Positions 43,305 to 51,675 of a stretch of 64,000 nt of DNA are shown here, one piece after another (within the stretch, counting starts at the first letter, position 1; each line of letters opens with the position of its first letter). The DNA is from Saprospiraceae bacterium (GTDB taxonomy: Bacteria; Bacteroidota; Bacteroidia; Chitinophagales; Saprospiraceae): the NCBI GenBank assembly GCA_027488855.1, contig JAIYAV010000083.1:1-64000 (forward strand). The letters are read 5' to 3'. The position numbers and the translations under genes were made by a program. A model generated the notes under the pieces. It was not told where the DNA came from. It did no database searches and saw nothing but the letters and a program-made list of their open reading frames with translations.

Positions 43305-44495
43305 TTGCAAACCACCCTCTACTTTCGGCTCGCCCTTTTCCAGTTCCTCCAATTTTTCATCTGGGGATCCTGGGCGGTTACCACGGGTACTTACCTTTTA
43401 AAGACGCAACATTTTAGTGGCCGCGAAGTGGGTCTGGTGTACGGCACCACGGCCATCGCGGCGATGGTTTCCCCCTTTTGGGCAGGGAGATTGGCCGATC
43501 GGCATTTTCCCTTGGAGCGCATCCTAGCCGTTTTGCACTTTGTGGGTGGCCTGCTGATGTTTTTGTTGAGCACTTTGGGGGAGTTTGGGTTGTTTTACCC
43601 GGCCATATTGCTTTACTCCATTTGTTACATGCCGACCTTTGCCTTGTCTACGGCTTTGACTTTTCACAACATTCCCGAGCCTGCGCGGGATTATCCCCGG
43701 CTGCGGGTTTGGGGTACGCTGGGCTGGATTGCTACGGGTTTGTGTGTAGGTGGACTGGATTTGGAAACCACGGCCTTACCCCTGCAGCTTTCGGCTACCG
43801 CCTCCATTTTTCAAAGCATTTATGTGTTGACTTTGCCTTCCACCCCACCGCCGGGTAAAAAGGACAAACCCAGCTTATTGGCAACTGGACGGCAGCTCAT
43901 CCGGGATCGCAGTTTTATGGTCTTGCTGATTGCACTGACCCTGATTTGTATCCCCAATGCCTTTTACTACAGTTTTGTCAATGCCTATTTGAAAGACGAG
44001 GGCTTCAAAAACGCGGCGGCGATGATGTCAATTGGGCAGGCCACGGAAATTGGCTTTGTGTTGCTGTTGCCGTATGCGCGTCGCTACTTTGGACTCAAGC
44101 CAGTGATTTTGTTGGGGATTCTGGCCTGGGGCATTCGATATTTGTTGTTGTCTTGGGGGGGAATACACCTGCCGCTGCTGGTGTGGATGGGCTTGGGGCT
44201 GCATGGCTTGGCCTGGTCATTTACGGCATTGGCTGGACAAATTTACATTGATGAAAAAGTTCCGGTATCTTTGCGGAGCACGGCGCAGGGTTTTATTGCG
44301 CTGATCATTTCGGGATTGGGGGCATTTATTGGCTCCTTGATTGCGGGTGAAGTGGTGGATTGGTATACCTTGGGCAAGACGATCAACTGGTCTGCAGTTT
44401 GGTTGGTGCCGGGTGGAGTAGGGATATTTACGGCATTGTTTTTTGCGTTGTTGTTTCGGAATCCACAACGCAGCGTTGAGAAAAAATCAACCTGA
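43305..44495 (+). CDS. MFS transporter, nucleoside:proton symporter (NupG)-like
   Basis: The 396-residue membrane protein has about 12 hydrophobic helices. The N-terminal LALFQFLQFFIWGSWAVTTGTYL is the hallmark of the nucleoside:H+ symporter family, and WAGRLADRHFPLERIL fits the conserved loop 2-3. It likely imports nucleosides across the inner membrane. The start codon appears to be TTG; no ATG lies near the conserved N-terminus. Its TGA stop is inside palindrome P2b. Confidence 0.88.
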   Translation: MQTTLYFRLALFQFLQFFIWGSWAVTTGTYLLKTQHFSGREVGLVYGTTAIAAMVSPFWAGRLADRHFPLERILAVLHFVGGLLMFLLSTLGEFGLFYPAILLYSICYMPTFALSTALTFHNIPEPARDYPRLRVWGTLGWIATGLCVGGLDLETTALPLQLSATASIFQSIYVLTLPSTPPPGKKDKPSLLATGRQLIRDRSFMVLLIALTLICIPNAFYYSFVNAYLKDEGFKNAAAMMSIGQATEIGFVLLLPYARRYFGLKPVILLGILAWGIRYLLLSWGGIHLPLLVWMGLGLHGLAWSFTALAGQIYIDEKVPVSLRSTAQGFIALIISGLGAFIGSLIAGEVVDWYTLGKTINWSAVWLVPGGVGIFTALFFALLFRNPQRSVEKKST

Positions 44496-44594
44496 GATGG
44501 CCCTTAGATGCCTTAGATGGTTCAATTAAAATGTTTTTTGAACTACTCTAGTTTGTTTTTTTGAACCATCTAAGACATCTAAGGGCCACCTCAG
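44492..44594. repeat. Palindrome P2b (unit tail-to-tail)
   Basis: Outer CTGAGATGGCCCTTAGATG and its complement CATCTAAGGGCCACCTCAG flank inner CCTTAGATGGTTCAA / TTGAACCATCTAAG. The unit is the same as in P2a, but here the CTGAG end is outermost, so the arms are inverted in order. Internal copies of CTTAGATG suggest the unit itself arose by short duplications. The stop codon of the upstream transporter gene is in the left arm. Confidence 0.93.
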
Positions 44595-44643
44595 AAATCA
44601 TTGGTCTTCGGTGCTCGGAATTAAACCATTTACTCCTTTCAAT

Positions 44644-44967
44644 ATGGAAGAGGAATATTTAGAACAAACCAAGGCTCTGATCGCCCAAGATTTCGGGCTT
44701 ACCCAAACGACTCCCCTCAGCGAGGCCGAGCTACTCGAAGCCATTGCCAATCGGGTAGCCGAAATGATCGAGGCCAACAAAGACCTTTTACTCAGCTACA
44801 TGTACCGCCTGGACATCGACGAAGGGAAAATCCATTTTGCCCTCAGCCCCCTCGCCAATGAACCCGCTCATTTTGCGCTGGGCCGTTTGATTTTGAACCG
44901 CCAGAAACAACGCGCCATTACCAAACTGACTTACAAGCCACCCAAATTGGACGGATGGGAATTTTAA
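44644..44967 (+). CDS. Conserved hypothetical small protein
   Basis: The 107-residue protein starts MEEEYLEQTKALIAQ, is helical through AELLEAIANRVAEMIEANKDLLLSYMYRLDI and ends PPKLDGWEF. No membrane segment or signal is visible, and I recognise no family. ATG 44644 is chosen over an upstream GTG at 44611, since the N-terminal extension would be unlike the rest. It follows P2b and precedes P1 copy 3. Confidence 0.6.
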   Translation: MEEEYLEQTKALIAQDFGLTQTTPLSEAELLEAIANRVAEMIEANKDLLLSYMYRLDIDEGKIHFALSPLANEPAHFALGRLILNRQKQRAITKLTYKPPKLDGWEF

Positions 44968-45028
44968 AATCTTGTTCTTCCGAACCTTTTCCCTACCAAA
45001 AATTGTTTAAATTTGGCATTAGGCAGAA

Positions 45029-45141
45029 GGGCAAAATAAATGTTCATTTTTCTTGAGCCAAAGGATTAGATAAGACACTTGAAATGAAACGCTTACTTAT
45101 CTAATCCTTTGGCAAAATGAACAATTTATTTTTTATTGCCC
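45029..45141. repeat. Long palindromic repeat, family P1, copy 3 (loop ACTTGAAATGAAACG)
   Basis: Same design as copies 1 and 2: inner GCCAAAGGATTAGATAAG/CTTATCTAATCCTTTGGC, outer AAATGTTCATTTT/AAAATGAACAATT, bulge TTCTTGAGCC. It lies 62 bp after the small gene at 44644 and 35 bp before mutL, both on the plus strand. Confidence 0.95.
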
Positions 45142-45175
45142 TAGATTAGCTAAGCTTTAAAAAGACTCAATACTT

Positions 45176-47086
45176 ATGGCTGATGTGATTCAGCTACTGC
45201 CCGACTCGATTGCCAACCAAATTGCTGCTGGCGAGGTGATTCAACGCCCCGCTTCGGTAGTTAAAGAGTTGATGGAAAACGCGGTAGATGCAGGCAGCAA
45301 AAACATCAAACTGATTGTAAAAGACGCCGGACGAACCCTGATTCAGGTCATCGACGACGGCTGTGGCATGTCGGAAACGGACGCCCGGATGTCCTTCGAA
45401 CGGCATGCGACCTCCAAAATCCGCAGTGCCGAAGATCTGTTTGCCATTCGCACCATGGGATTTCGTGGGGAGGCCCTGGCTTCCATTGCTTCTGTCGCCC
45501 AGGTGGAGCTGCGCACCCGGAGACACGCCAGTGAAATGGGCACCTTATTGCATGCCGAAGGCTCGCGGGTCAAATCGCAGGAGCCCTGTCAGACGGCAGC
45601 CGGAACCAGTTTTTCGGTCAAAAATCTCTTTTACAACGTGCCTGCCCGGCGCAATTTTCTCAAAGCCAATACGGTAGAATTTCGACACATCCTCGATGAA
45701 TTTGAACGGGTGGTACTGGCCAATCCCGACATCTTTTTCTCCTTGCACCACAATGGTTCGGAGGTGTTTCATTTGCCGCCGGGTAATCTGCGCCAACGGA
45801 TCACCGGGGTTTTTGGCAATTCCATCAACAACCGCCTGGTACCTGTGAATGAAGATACCGACGTCATCCAGATCAAAGGTTTTGTGGGCAAACCCGAATT
45901 CGCCAAAAAGCTGCGCGGGGAACAGTACTTCTTTGTCAATAGCCGTTTCATCAAAAGCAGTTACCTGCACCACGCGGTAATGAGCGCTTATGAGGAGGTG
46001 TTGCCCAAAGAAATGTACCCCTTTTACCTGCTCTTTTTGGACATCGACCCGGCTCGCATCGACGTCAATGTGCATCCCACGAAGCAGGAGATCAAATTTG
46101 AAGACGATCGCCTGGTGTACAATTACCTCAAAGTGGCGGTGCGGCATGGTTTGGGGCAATATGGGGTGATGCCCAGCTTGGATTTTGAACAGGAGTCCGG
46201 GCTTAAACTCCCTTACCTCACTGCCAAACAAGAAAAGGATAAACCCTTTGTCACCCCGGCACGCAACAGCGGTGCCTGGCAAAACGATGAGTCTAAAACC
46301 TTCTCCGCAGGGCGTGACAACGATCCCGCTCAACGCCGCGAAGACAACAACCTACGCAACTGGCAACTCCTGTACAAAGACCTGGGCGGTACGGATGAAG
46401 AGCCCGAAGCGCCTGCAAACAGTGAAAGCGAAGAGGAAAATATCCAGACCCTGACCATTGGAAGTGCCTGGGAATCGGAAGAAACCACCCTTGGGACGGG
46501 GAATGATGAGGCTTTTGCCAAACAGCACAAAGCGCCCTACCAACTCCAAGGCACTTACATCATCAGCCAAATCAAATCTGGCTACATGCTCATCGACCAG
46601 CAGTCTGCCCACGAGCGGATTCTGTACGAGCAATACCTGGGCATGATGGAAACGCGCCAGGGCTCTATCCAACAGCAACTTTTCCCAATTACCCTGAATT
46701 TTAGCCCCAACGATGCCACCCTGCTCAAAGACCTCTTGTCAGAAATACAGCCGCTGGGCTTTGATGTGCAAGAGTTCGGAGTGAATTCCTTTGTGGTCAA
46801 TGGCCTGCCAGCTGAATTGGCGGGCAAACAAAGCGAACGGAGCATCTTGGAAAGTTTATTGGAACAACATAAAATTGGACTCGAACTTCAATTGAATACC
46901 CGCGAAAGTCTGGCTCGTTCGATGGCGCGCAGCGCGGCGATCAAGCGGGGACAACTGCTCAACGACATAGAAATGCAAGCGTTGATTGATCAGTTGTTCG
47001 CCTGTGCGATGCCCTTCCGCAGTCCTTTTGGCAAAAAATGCTTCGTAACTTACGAGTTAGAAGATTTACAAAAACAATTTGAATAA
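45176..47086 (+). CDS. mutL: DNA mismatch repair protein MutL
   Basis: The 636-residue protein has the GHKL ATPase domain: IAAGEVIQRPASVVKELMENAVDAG, DDGCGM, GFRGEALASIASV. A transducer domain with NVHPTKQEIKF, a disordered acidic linker (about 375-440) and a C-terminal dimerisation domain follow. The endonuclease motif, usually DQHAX2EX4E, reads DQQSAHERILYE. Late motifs include ACAMPFRSPFGKKCFVTY. It couples MutS recognition to strand incision. It starts a likely operon with two rhomboid genes and an EEP gene (9, 84 and 21 bp gaps). Confidence 0.97.
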   Translation: MADVIQLLPDSIANQIAAGEVIQRPASVVKELMENAVDAGSKNIKLIVKDAGRTLIQVIDDGCGMSETDARMSFERHATSKIRSAEDLFAIRTMGFRGEALASIASVAQVELRTRRHASEMGTLLHAEGSRVKSQEPCQTAAGTSFSVKNLFYNVPARRNFLKANTVEFRHILDEFERVVLANPDIFFSLHHNGSEVFHLPPGNLRQRITGVFGNSINNRLVPVNEDTDVIQIKGFVGKPEFAKKLRGEQYFFVNSRFIKSSYLHHAVMSAYEEVLPKEMYPFYLLFLDIDPARIDVNVHPTKQEIKFEDDRLVYNYLKVAVRHGLGQYGVMPSLDFEQESGLKLPYLTAKQEKDKPFVTPARNSGAWQNDESKTFSAGRDNDPAQRREDNNLRNWQLLYKDLGGTDEEPEAPANSESEEENIQTLTIGSAWESEETTLGTGNDEAFAKQHKAPYQLQGTYIISQIKSGYMLIDQQSAHERILYEQYLGMMETRQGSIQQQLFPITLNFSPNDATLLKDLLSEIQPLGFDVQEFGVNSFVVNGLPAELAGKQSERSILESLLEQHKIGLELQLNTRESLARSMARSAAIKRGQLLNDIEMQALIDQLFACAMPFRSPFGKKCFVTYELEDLQKQFE

Positions 47087-47095
47087 TCGTACATC

Positions 47096-47770
47096 ATGAT
47101 GCGCATTACCGATGTGGTTAAACATTTGTTGATCATCAACGTTTTAGTGTTCTTTGTTACCTTGTTGGTTTGGGGGGATCCGGCCCATGATTCGGCAGGT
47201 TATTGGATTATCAATGAGTTTTCTGATTGGGAGCGATACATGTTCGCCTTGTTTTTTCCGAGTTCACCCTATTTTCGCCCCTTTCAATTGGTAAGCCACA
47301 TGTTTATGCACGGAGACATCGGGCATTTGTTGTTCAACATGTTGGGTTTATTCATGTTTGGTACAATGGTTGAAATGCTTTGGGGCGAGAGGAGATTTTT
47401 GTTTTTCTATTTGTTTTGCGGATTTGGCTCTATGCTATTGTACCTCGGGATGAAATACCTGGAACTCTATTATTGGGGGGGGGCATCCGCCGGGGGCCTA
47501 AATGCGCCGATGTTGGGAGCCTCTGGGGCGATTTTTGGCGTTATGATGGCATTTATGTTGAATTTTCCGAATGAGCCAATCGGTATCTTTTTCCTTCCGA
47601 TCAGGATACCAGCAAAATATTTGATCATGGCCTTCTTTGGTTTTGCGATATTGTCGGGTTTTGGCATCATTGGAGGCAATCAAGGTGTGGCGGATTTTGC
47701 ACACATTGGAGGGGCGATTTTTGGGTATTTTTTGATCGTTTATTGGGAGAAATACGGTACTCGGCTATAA
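47096..47770 (+). CDS. Rhomboid family intramembrane serine protease (1)
   Basis: The 224-residue membrane protein has about six hydrophobic helices, the HMFMHGDIGHLLFNMLGLFMFG segment with the conserved HxxxN, the catalytic serine Ser143 in LGASGAIFG and the catalytic His203 in FAHIGGAIFGY. It cleaves transmembrane substrates within the lipid bilayer. It lies 9 bp after mutL. Confidence 0.93.
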   Translation: MMRITDVVKHLLIINVLVFFVTLLVWGDPAHDSAGYWIINEFSDWERYMFALFFPSSPYFRPFQLVSHMFMHGDIGHLLFNMLGLFMFGTMVEMLWGERRFLFFYLFCGFGSMLLYLGMKYLELYYWGGASAGGLNAPMLGASGAIFGVMMAFMLNFPNEPIGIFFLPIRIPAKYLIMAFFGFAILSGFGIIGGNQGVADFAHIGGAIFGYFLIVYWEKYGTRL

Positions 47771-47854
47771 TCCGCATATTTGCGGGGCTCTGGCCTTTCA
47801 AATGAGGATAAAACGTTTTATTTTTGGAGTAAATTTATATAAGCACGATACATC

Positions 47855-48835
47855 ATGCTAAGGTCGATCTGGGAGGATTTAAAGCGGGAATTCAACTACG
47901 GGAATGCGGTGACACGCATCATCCTGGTCAACGTCGCTGTATTTGTAGGCATCAACTTGGTCAACATCGGATTGTACCTTTTTAATGGCTGGAAATCGGA
48001 CAATACGACCTTTAGCAAATTTTTGGACTACCTCTGCATGTCTTCAGATTGGTGGTTTGTACTGACCCATCCCTGGGTGATCATCACCAACATGTTCAGC
48101 CATTTTTCCTTTGGGCATATCTTGTGGAACATGCTTTTTTACCACATGTGCGGCCGGATTGTAGGCGATCTACTGGGCAACAAACGGGTTTTGCCCATCT
48201 ACCTCATGGGCGGATTGGCGGGTGCGCTGGGCTTTTTTATTTTTGAAAATGTACTCAATGCTCCTCAGCTGGGAGGAGAACCCGCTACGGCATTGGGCGC
48301 TTCGGCAGCAGTAATGGCGACCATCGTTATTTCAGGGGTGATTGCGCCTGATTACGTGGTGCGTTTGTTGCTGATCGGTGACGTCAAACTCAAGTTCATC
48401 GTGGTGACCTTGATTTTTCTGGATCTCGCGTTTATAGCCATGGGTGACAGCAATTCGGGTGGCCTTTTTGCCCACCTCGGCGGGGATACTTTTGGCTTTG
48501 TATACGCCTGGCAATTGCGCAAGGGCAACGATTTTGCATTCCCGTTTATGCGTTTTTTCGATTGGTGGGATGCCACTTGGTCGCGCTGGAGAAACGGTAC
48601 ACCCCCTCAACGTGGCCCCAAAGTAGCTTACAAAAACCCGAAAGTACGGGAAAAAACCACCGCAGGTAGCAGCCGACAAGACTCTGGCAAACGCAGCAGT
48701 GGCGCCACTCCACGCTACGACAACATGAGCCATCAGGAACAATTGGACGCCATACTCGACAAAATCAAGCAGTCTGGATACGAGAGTTTGAGCACCGAGG
48801 AGAAAGAATTTTTGTTCAAAGCCAGTAAGAAATAG
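47855..48835 (+). CDS. Rhomboid family intramembrane serine protease (2) with C-terminal tail
   Basis: The 326-residue protein repeats the rhomboid layout: MFSHFSFGHILWNMLFYHMCGR, the serine motif as LGASAAVMA (Ser150, with Ala in place of the usual glycine after it) and His207 in FAHLGGDTFGF. An added soluble C-terminal tail (about 235-326) ends in QEQLDAILDKIKQSGYESLS. The Gly-to-Ala change may lower activity or alter specificity. It is tandem with the first rhomboid. Confidence 0.9.
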   Translation: MLRSIWEDLKREFNYGNAVTRIILVNVAVFVGINLVNIGLYLFNGWKSDNTTFSKFLDYLCMSSDWWFVLTHPWVIITNMFSHFSFGHILWNMLFYHMCGRIVGDLLGNKRVLPIYLMGGLAGALGFFIFENVLNAPQLGGEPATALGASAAVMATIVISGVIAPDYVVRLLLIGDVKLKFIVVTLIFLDLAFIAMGDSNSGGLFAHLGGDTFGFVYAWQLRKGNDFAFPFMRFFDWWDATWSRWRNGTPPQRGPKVAYKNPKVREKTTAGSSRQDSGKRSSGATPRYDNMSHQEQLDAILDKIKQSGYESLSTEEKEFLFKASKK

Positions 48836-48856
48836 CTCGGAAAAACCAATCGTATC

Positions 48857-49900
48857 GTGCAAAAACTAATTCGTTGGGCCAATGTGCTGGTTGTTGTTTT
48901 CACCCTGATGACTTACCTCGCTCCCTATGTCAGCCCACAACGCTTTTGGCCTTTTGCTTTTGTTGGTCTGGTTTATCCTACCTTATTGGTTGTCAATTTG
49001 TTTTTTATCCTCTATTGGACTATTCAGCGCCGCTGGCAAGCTTTGATGTCGCTGGGCGTCATTTTAGTGGGCTGGAACCACTTCGCGGGTTTAGTAGGTT
49101 TTCATCCAGGTAGCGCAAGTCCTGAAGGCGCATCGTTGCTCAAAACCATGACTTTCAACGTATACGGCTTTGCCAATTTTCACCAAAAAGGTATCCCCGC
49201 CAATCCAGAAGAACTACAAGCACTAATTTATCAATACCAACCCGACGTCTTGTGCATACAGGAGTTTATGTACAACGCCCAAAGTGGTTCGGCTTATGTG
49301 GATGCGATTCGCCAGCACAATGGTTTGGAACATGCCGTTTGGAAAAAAACTGAAGAGCTGGCCATTTTTTCGCGTTATCCCATTTTGCGTTCTGAAGTGC
49401 GTTATTTTGGCAGCACCAATGGCTATCGCTATGCGGATTTGCAGATGGGTGAACGCATTGTGCGGGTCTACAACGTGCATTTGCAGTCCAACTCCATCAC
49501 GGGTTTGACCGATAAGGTGGCCAGTTCACCAGATTTGAGGGAAAAAGAAAATTGGAATCGGGTTGGAAACATCATGCGCAGGTTCAAACGTGCTGCGCAG
49601 GAACGGGCCAGCCAGGTGGAAGAGCTGTTGGCTCACCTGAGCAACAGCCCCTATCCCGTGGTTGTATGTGGTGATTTTAATGATATTCCTCAATCGTATA
49701 CCCATCATCAGATGTGTAAAAACCTGCGGGATGCTTTTTTGGCGGCTGGTTCGGGCTTGGGCATCACTTACGCGGGGCGTATCCCGGGTTTGCGCATCGA
49801 TTATACTTTTACCGACCCAAAATTCACGCCGCTGTATTGTCAGCGGGGCAAAGTGAGTTTCTCCGACCATCGGCCTGTGATTACGGTAATTCAATTGTAA
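48857..49900 (+). CDS. Endonuclease/exonuclease/phosphatase family protein, membrane-anchored
   Basis: The 347-residue protein has three N-terminal hydrophobic helices (about 5-80), then the EEP fold: KTMTFNVYGFANFH, DVLCIQEFMYN with the metal-binding Glu, VYNVHLQSN, VVVCGDFNDIPQSYTHHQM and the final FSDHRPVITVIQL with the catalytic Asp-His. Such proteins hydrolyse phosphodiesters or phosphomonoesters; the active site would face the periplasm or cytoplasm depending on helix number. The start is GTG, 21 bp after the second rhomboid. Confidence 0.9.
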   Translation: MQKLIRWANVLVVVFTLMTYLAPYVSPQRFWPFAFVGLVYPTLLVVNLFFILYWTIQRRWQALMSLGVILVGWNHFAGLVGFHPGSASPEGASLLKTMTFNVYGFANFHQKGIPANPEELQALIYQYQPDVLCIQEFMYNAQSGSAYVDAIRQHNGLEHAVWKKTEELAIFSRYPILRSEVRYFGSTNGYRYADLQMGERIVRVYNVHLQSNSITGLTDKVASSPDLREKENWNRVGNIMRRFKRAAQERASQVEELLAHLSNSPYPVVVCGDFNDIPQSYTHHQMCKNLRDAFLAAGSGLGITYAGRIPGLRIDYTFTDPKFTPLYCQRGKVSFSDHRPVITVIQL

Positions 49901-49986
49901 ACCTGACCCAAATCTCAAAAATCGCTAAAAAGCAACCATTTTTAAGCTGATCGACTTCTCTTTGCTGTAAGTCAGACACATTTTTA

Positions 49987-49994
49987 TATTTTTG
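49987..49994 (+). promoter_or_regulatory. cysS -7 promoter element TATTTTTG
   Basis: Matches TAnnTTTG, 20 nt before the cysS start codon. Confidence 0.55.
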
Positions 49995-50014
49995 CGGCTG
50001 CAAAATACAGTCCA

Positions 50015-51520
50015 ATGAACAGTGCACTAAAAATTTACAATAGTCTCAGCAAAGAGAAAGAAGTATTCCTACCCATTCACCCTGGCCGGGTTGGCATGTA
50101 CGTATGTGGTCCTACCGTTTACAGCAATGTTCATTTGGGCAACTGTCGCACTTTTGTGAGCTTCGACATCATCTACCGCTACCTGCAATTCCTGGGCTAC
50201 AAGGTGCGCTACGTGCGCAACGTGACCGATGTTGGCCACCTGGAAGGCGATGTGGATACGGGAGGTGAAGACAAATTGGGTAAACGCGCCCGTCTGGAAC
50301 AACTGGAGCCAATGGAAATCGCGCACAAGTACACCGTGGGTTTTCACGACATGATGCGCATTTTTAACGTACTTCCGCCCAGCCTTGAGCCGCGAGCCAC
50401 CGGGCACATTCCCGAGCAAATTGAAATGGTGCAACAAATCCTTGACAATGGCTACGCTTATGAAGCCAATGGCTCGGTGTATTTTGATACCTTGAAATTT
50501 GCGGAGAAAAGTGGCATCTACGGAGCCTTGTCGGGCCGAAAAATTGAAGACCTCATCTCGGAATCACGCGACAACCTCAAAAAGCAGGACGAAAAACGCA
50601 ACTCTGCCGATTTTGCGATCTGGATCAAAGCCGATCCCGAGCACATCATGCGCTGGAACTCGCCCTGGTCGGTGGGCTTCCCGGGCTGGCACCTGGAATG
50701 CTCGGCAATGAGTACCAAATACCTAGGCAAAACCTTCGACATCCACGGTGGGGGCAACGACCTCAAGTTTCCACACCACGAAAACGAGGTGGCACAAAAC
50801 TACGGGGCATGTGGTTGCACCCCGGCCAAAACCTGGATGCACTGCAACATGCTTTTGCTGAATGGCAAAAAAATGTCCAAGTCGGATGGCAATTCCATCA
50901 TGCCGGAAGAGTTGTTTACGGGAAATAGCCCGCACATCACGAAAGGGTATAGTCCGATGGCCGTGCGCTTTTTTATGCTACAAACGCATTACCGCAGCAC
51001 CCTGGACTTGACCGATGAGGCGCTACAAGCCGCTGAAAAAGGTTACCGCCGCCTGATGGAAGCATATGCAACGCTGCAAGCACTGCCTTTCAGTGGAGGC
51101 GCTACAGGTGCCCAAGACCAGGAAGTGAAAGAATGGATCAGCTCCGTACACGAGGAGATGGACGATGATTTCAATACGCCCAAAGCACTGGCGCGTTTGT
51201 TTGAAATCGTGAGCCGGGTCAACAGCTGGAAAGGTGGTCAAGTGAGCATGGAGGGCTTGAGTGAAGCAACTTTCAGCGAGCTAAAAACGACTTTCCATAC
51301 CTTCTTGTTTGACATTTTTGGTCTGCAAGATGAAGTTGCTGCTGGTAGCGACGATAGTTTCAAAACCATTGACGGCCTAATGCACCTGATCATCGACATG
51401 CGTGCGGATGTACGTGCGCGTAAGGATTGGACTGCCGCAGATAAAATTCGTGATACGCTGAAAGCAGTGGGTATTGTGCTGAAAGATGGGAAGGAGGGGA
51501 CTGAGTGGGGGAAGGAGTAG
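50015..51520 (+). CDS. cysS: Cysteinyl-tRNA synthetase
   Basis: The 501-residue class I synthetase contains [21 protein letters not shown] (zinc Cys and a HIGH-like HLGN motif), the zinc-binding [25 protein letters not shown] and the KMSKS motif in [12 protein letters not shown]. The C-terminal helical anticodon domain ends with [30 protein letters not shown]. It charges tRNA-Cys. It has its own promoter, and a simple-sequence repeat begins at the base after its stop codon. Confidence 0.98.
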   Translation: MNSALKIYNSLSKEKEVFLPIHPGRVGMYVCGPTVYSNVHLGNCRTFVSFDIIYRYLQFLGYKVRYVRNVTDVGHLEGDVDTGGEDKLGKRARLEQLEPMEIAHKYTVGFHDMMRIFNVLPPSLEPRATGHIPEQIEMVQQILDNGYAYEANGSVYFDTLKFAEKSGIYGALSGRKIEDLISESRDNLKKQDEKRNSADFAIWIKADPEHIMRWNSPWSVGFPGWHLECSAMSTKYLGKTFDIHGGGNDLKFPHHENEVAQNYGACGCTPAKTWMHCNMLLLNGKKMSKSDGNSIMPEELFTGNSPHITKGYSPMAVRFFMLQTHYRSTLDLTDEALQAAEKGYRRLMEAYATLQALPFSGGATGAQDQEVKEWISSVHEEMDDDFNTPKALARLFEIVSRVNSWKGGQVSMEGLSEATFSELKTTFHTFLFDIFGLQDEVAAGSDDSFKTIDGLMHLIIDMRADVRARKDWTAADKIRDTLKAVGIVLKDGKEGTEWGKE

Positions 51521-51585
51521 AAAGTGAAAAGTGAAAAGTGAAAAGCGAATAGCGAAAAGTGAATAGCTGGGAGTGAATGGGATTT
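51521..51585. repeat. Single arm of AGTGAAAA-type tandem units after cysS
   Basis: About six degenerate copies of AGTGAAAA / AGCGAATA begin directly after the cysS TAG. It is the same unit as at 10853, but without the complementary second arm. Confidence 0.85.
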
Positions 51586-51604
51586 CATAGGCTGTACAAC
51601 TGGG

Positions 51605-51646
51605 CTGAGGATTGGGAGGCGTTCTATCCGCTCAATCCTCAGTTTT
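51605..51646. terminator. Probable rho-independent terminator
   Basis: CTGAGGATTG pairs with CAATCCTCAG across an 18-nt loop and is followed by TTTT. It ends cysS transcription just before the next promoter. Confidence 0.75.
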
Positions 51647-51649
51647 CGT

Positions 51650-51657
51650 TATCTTTG
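51650..51657 (+). promoter_or_regulatory. -7 promoter element TATCTTTG
   Basis: Exact TAnnTTTG match, 18 nt before the start of the ATPase/nuclease gene. Confidence 0.55.
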
Positions 51658-51675
51658 TGTACAAACAAATGAACC

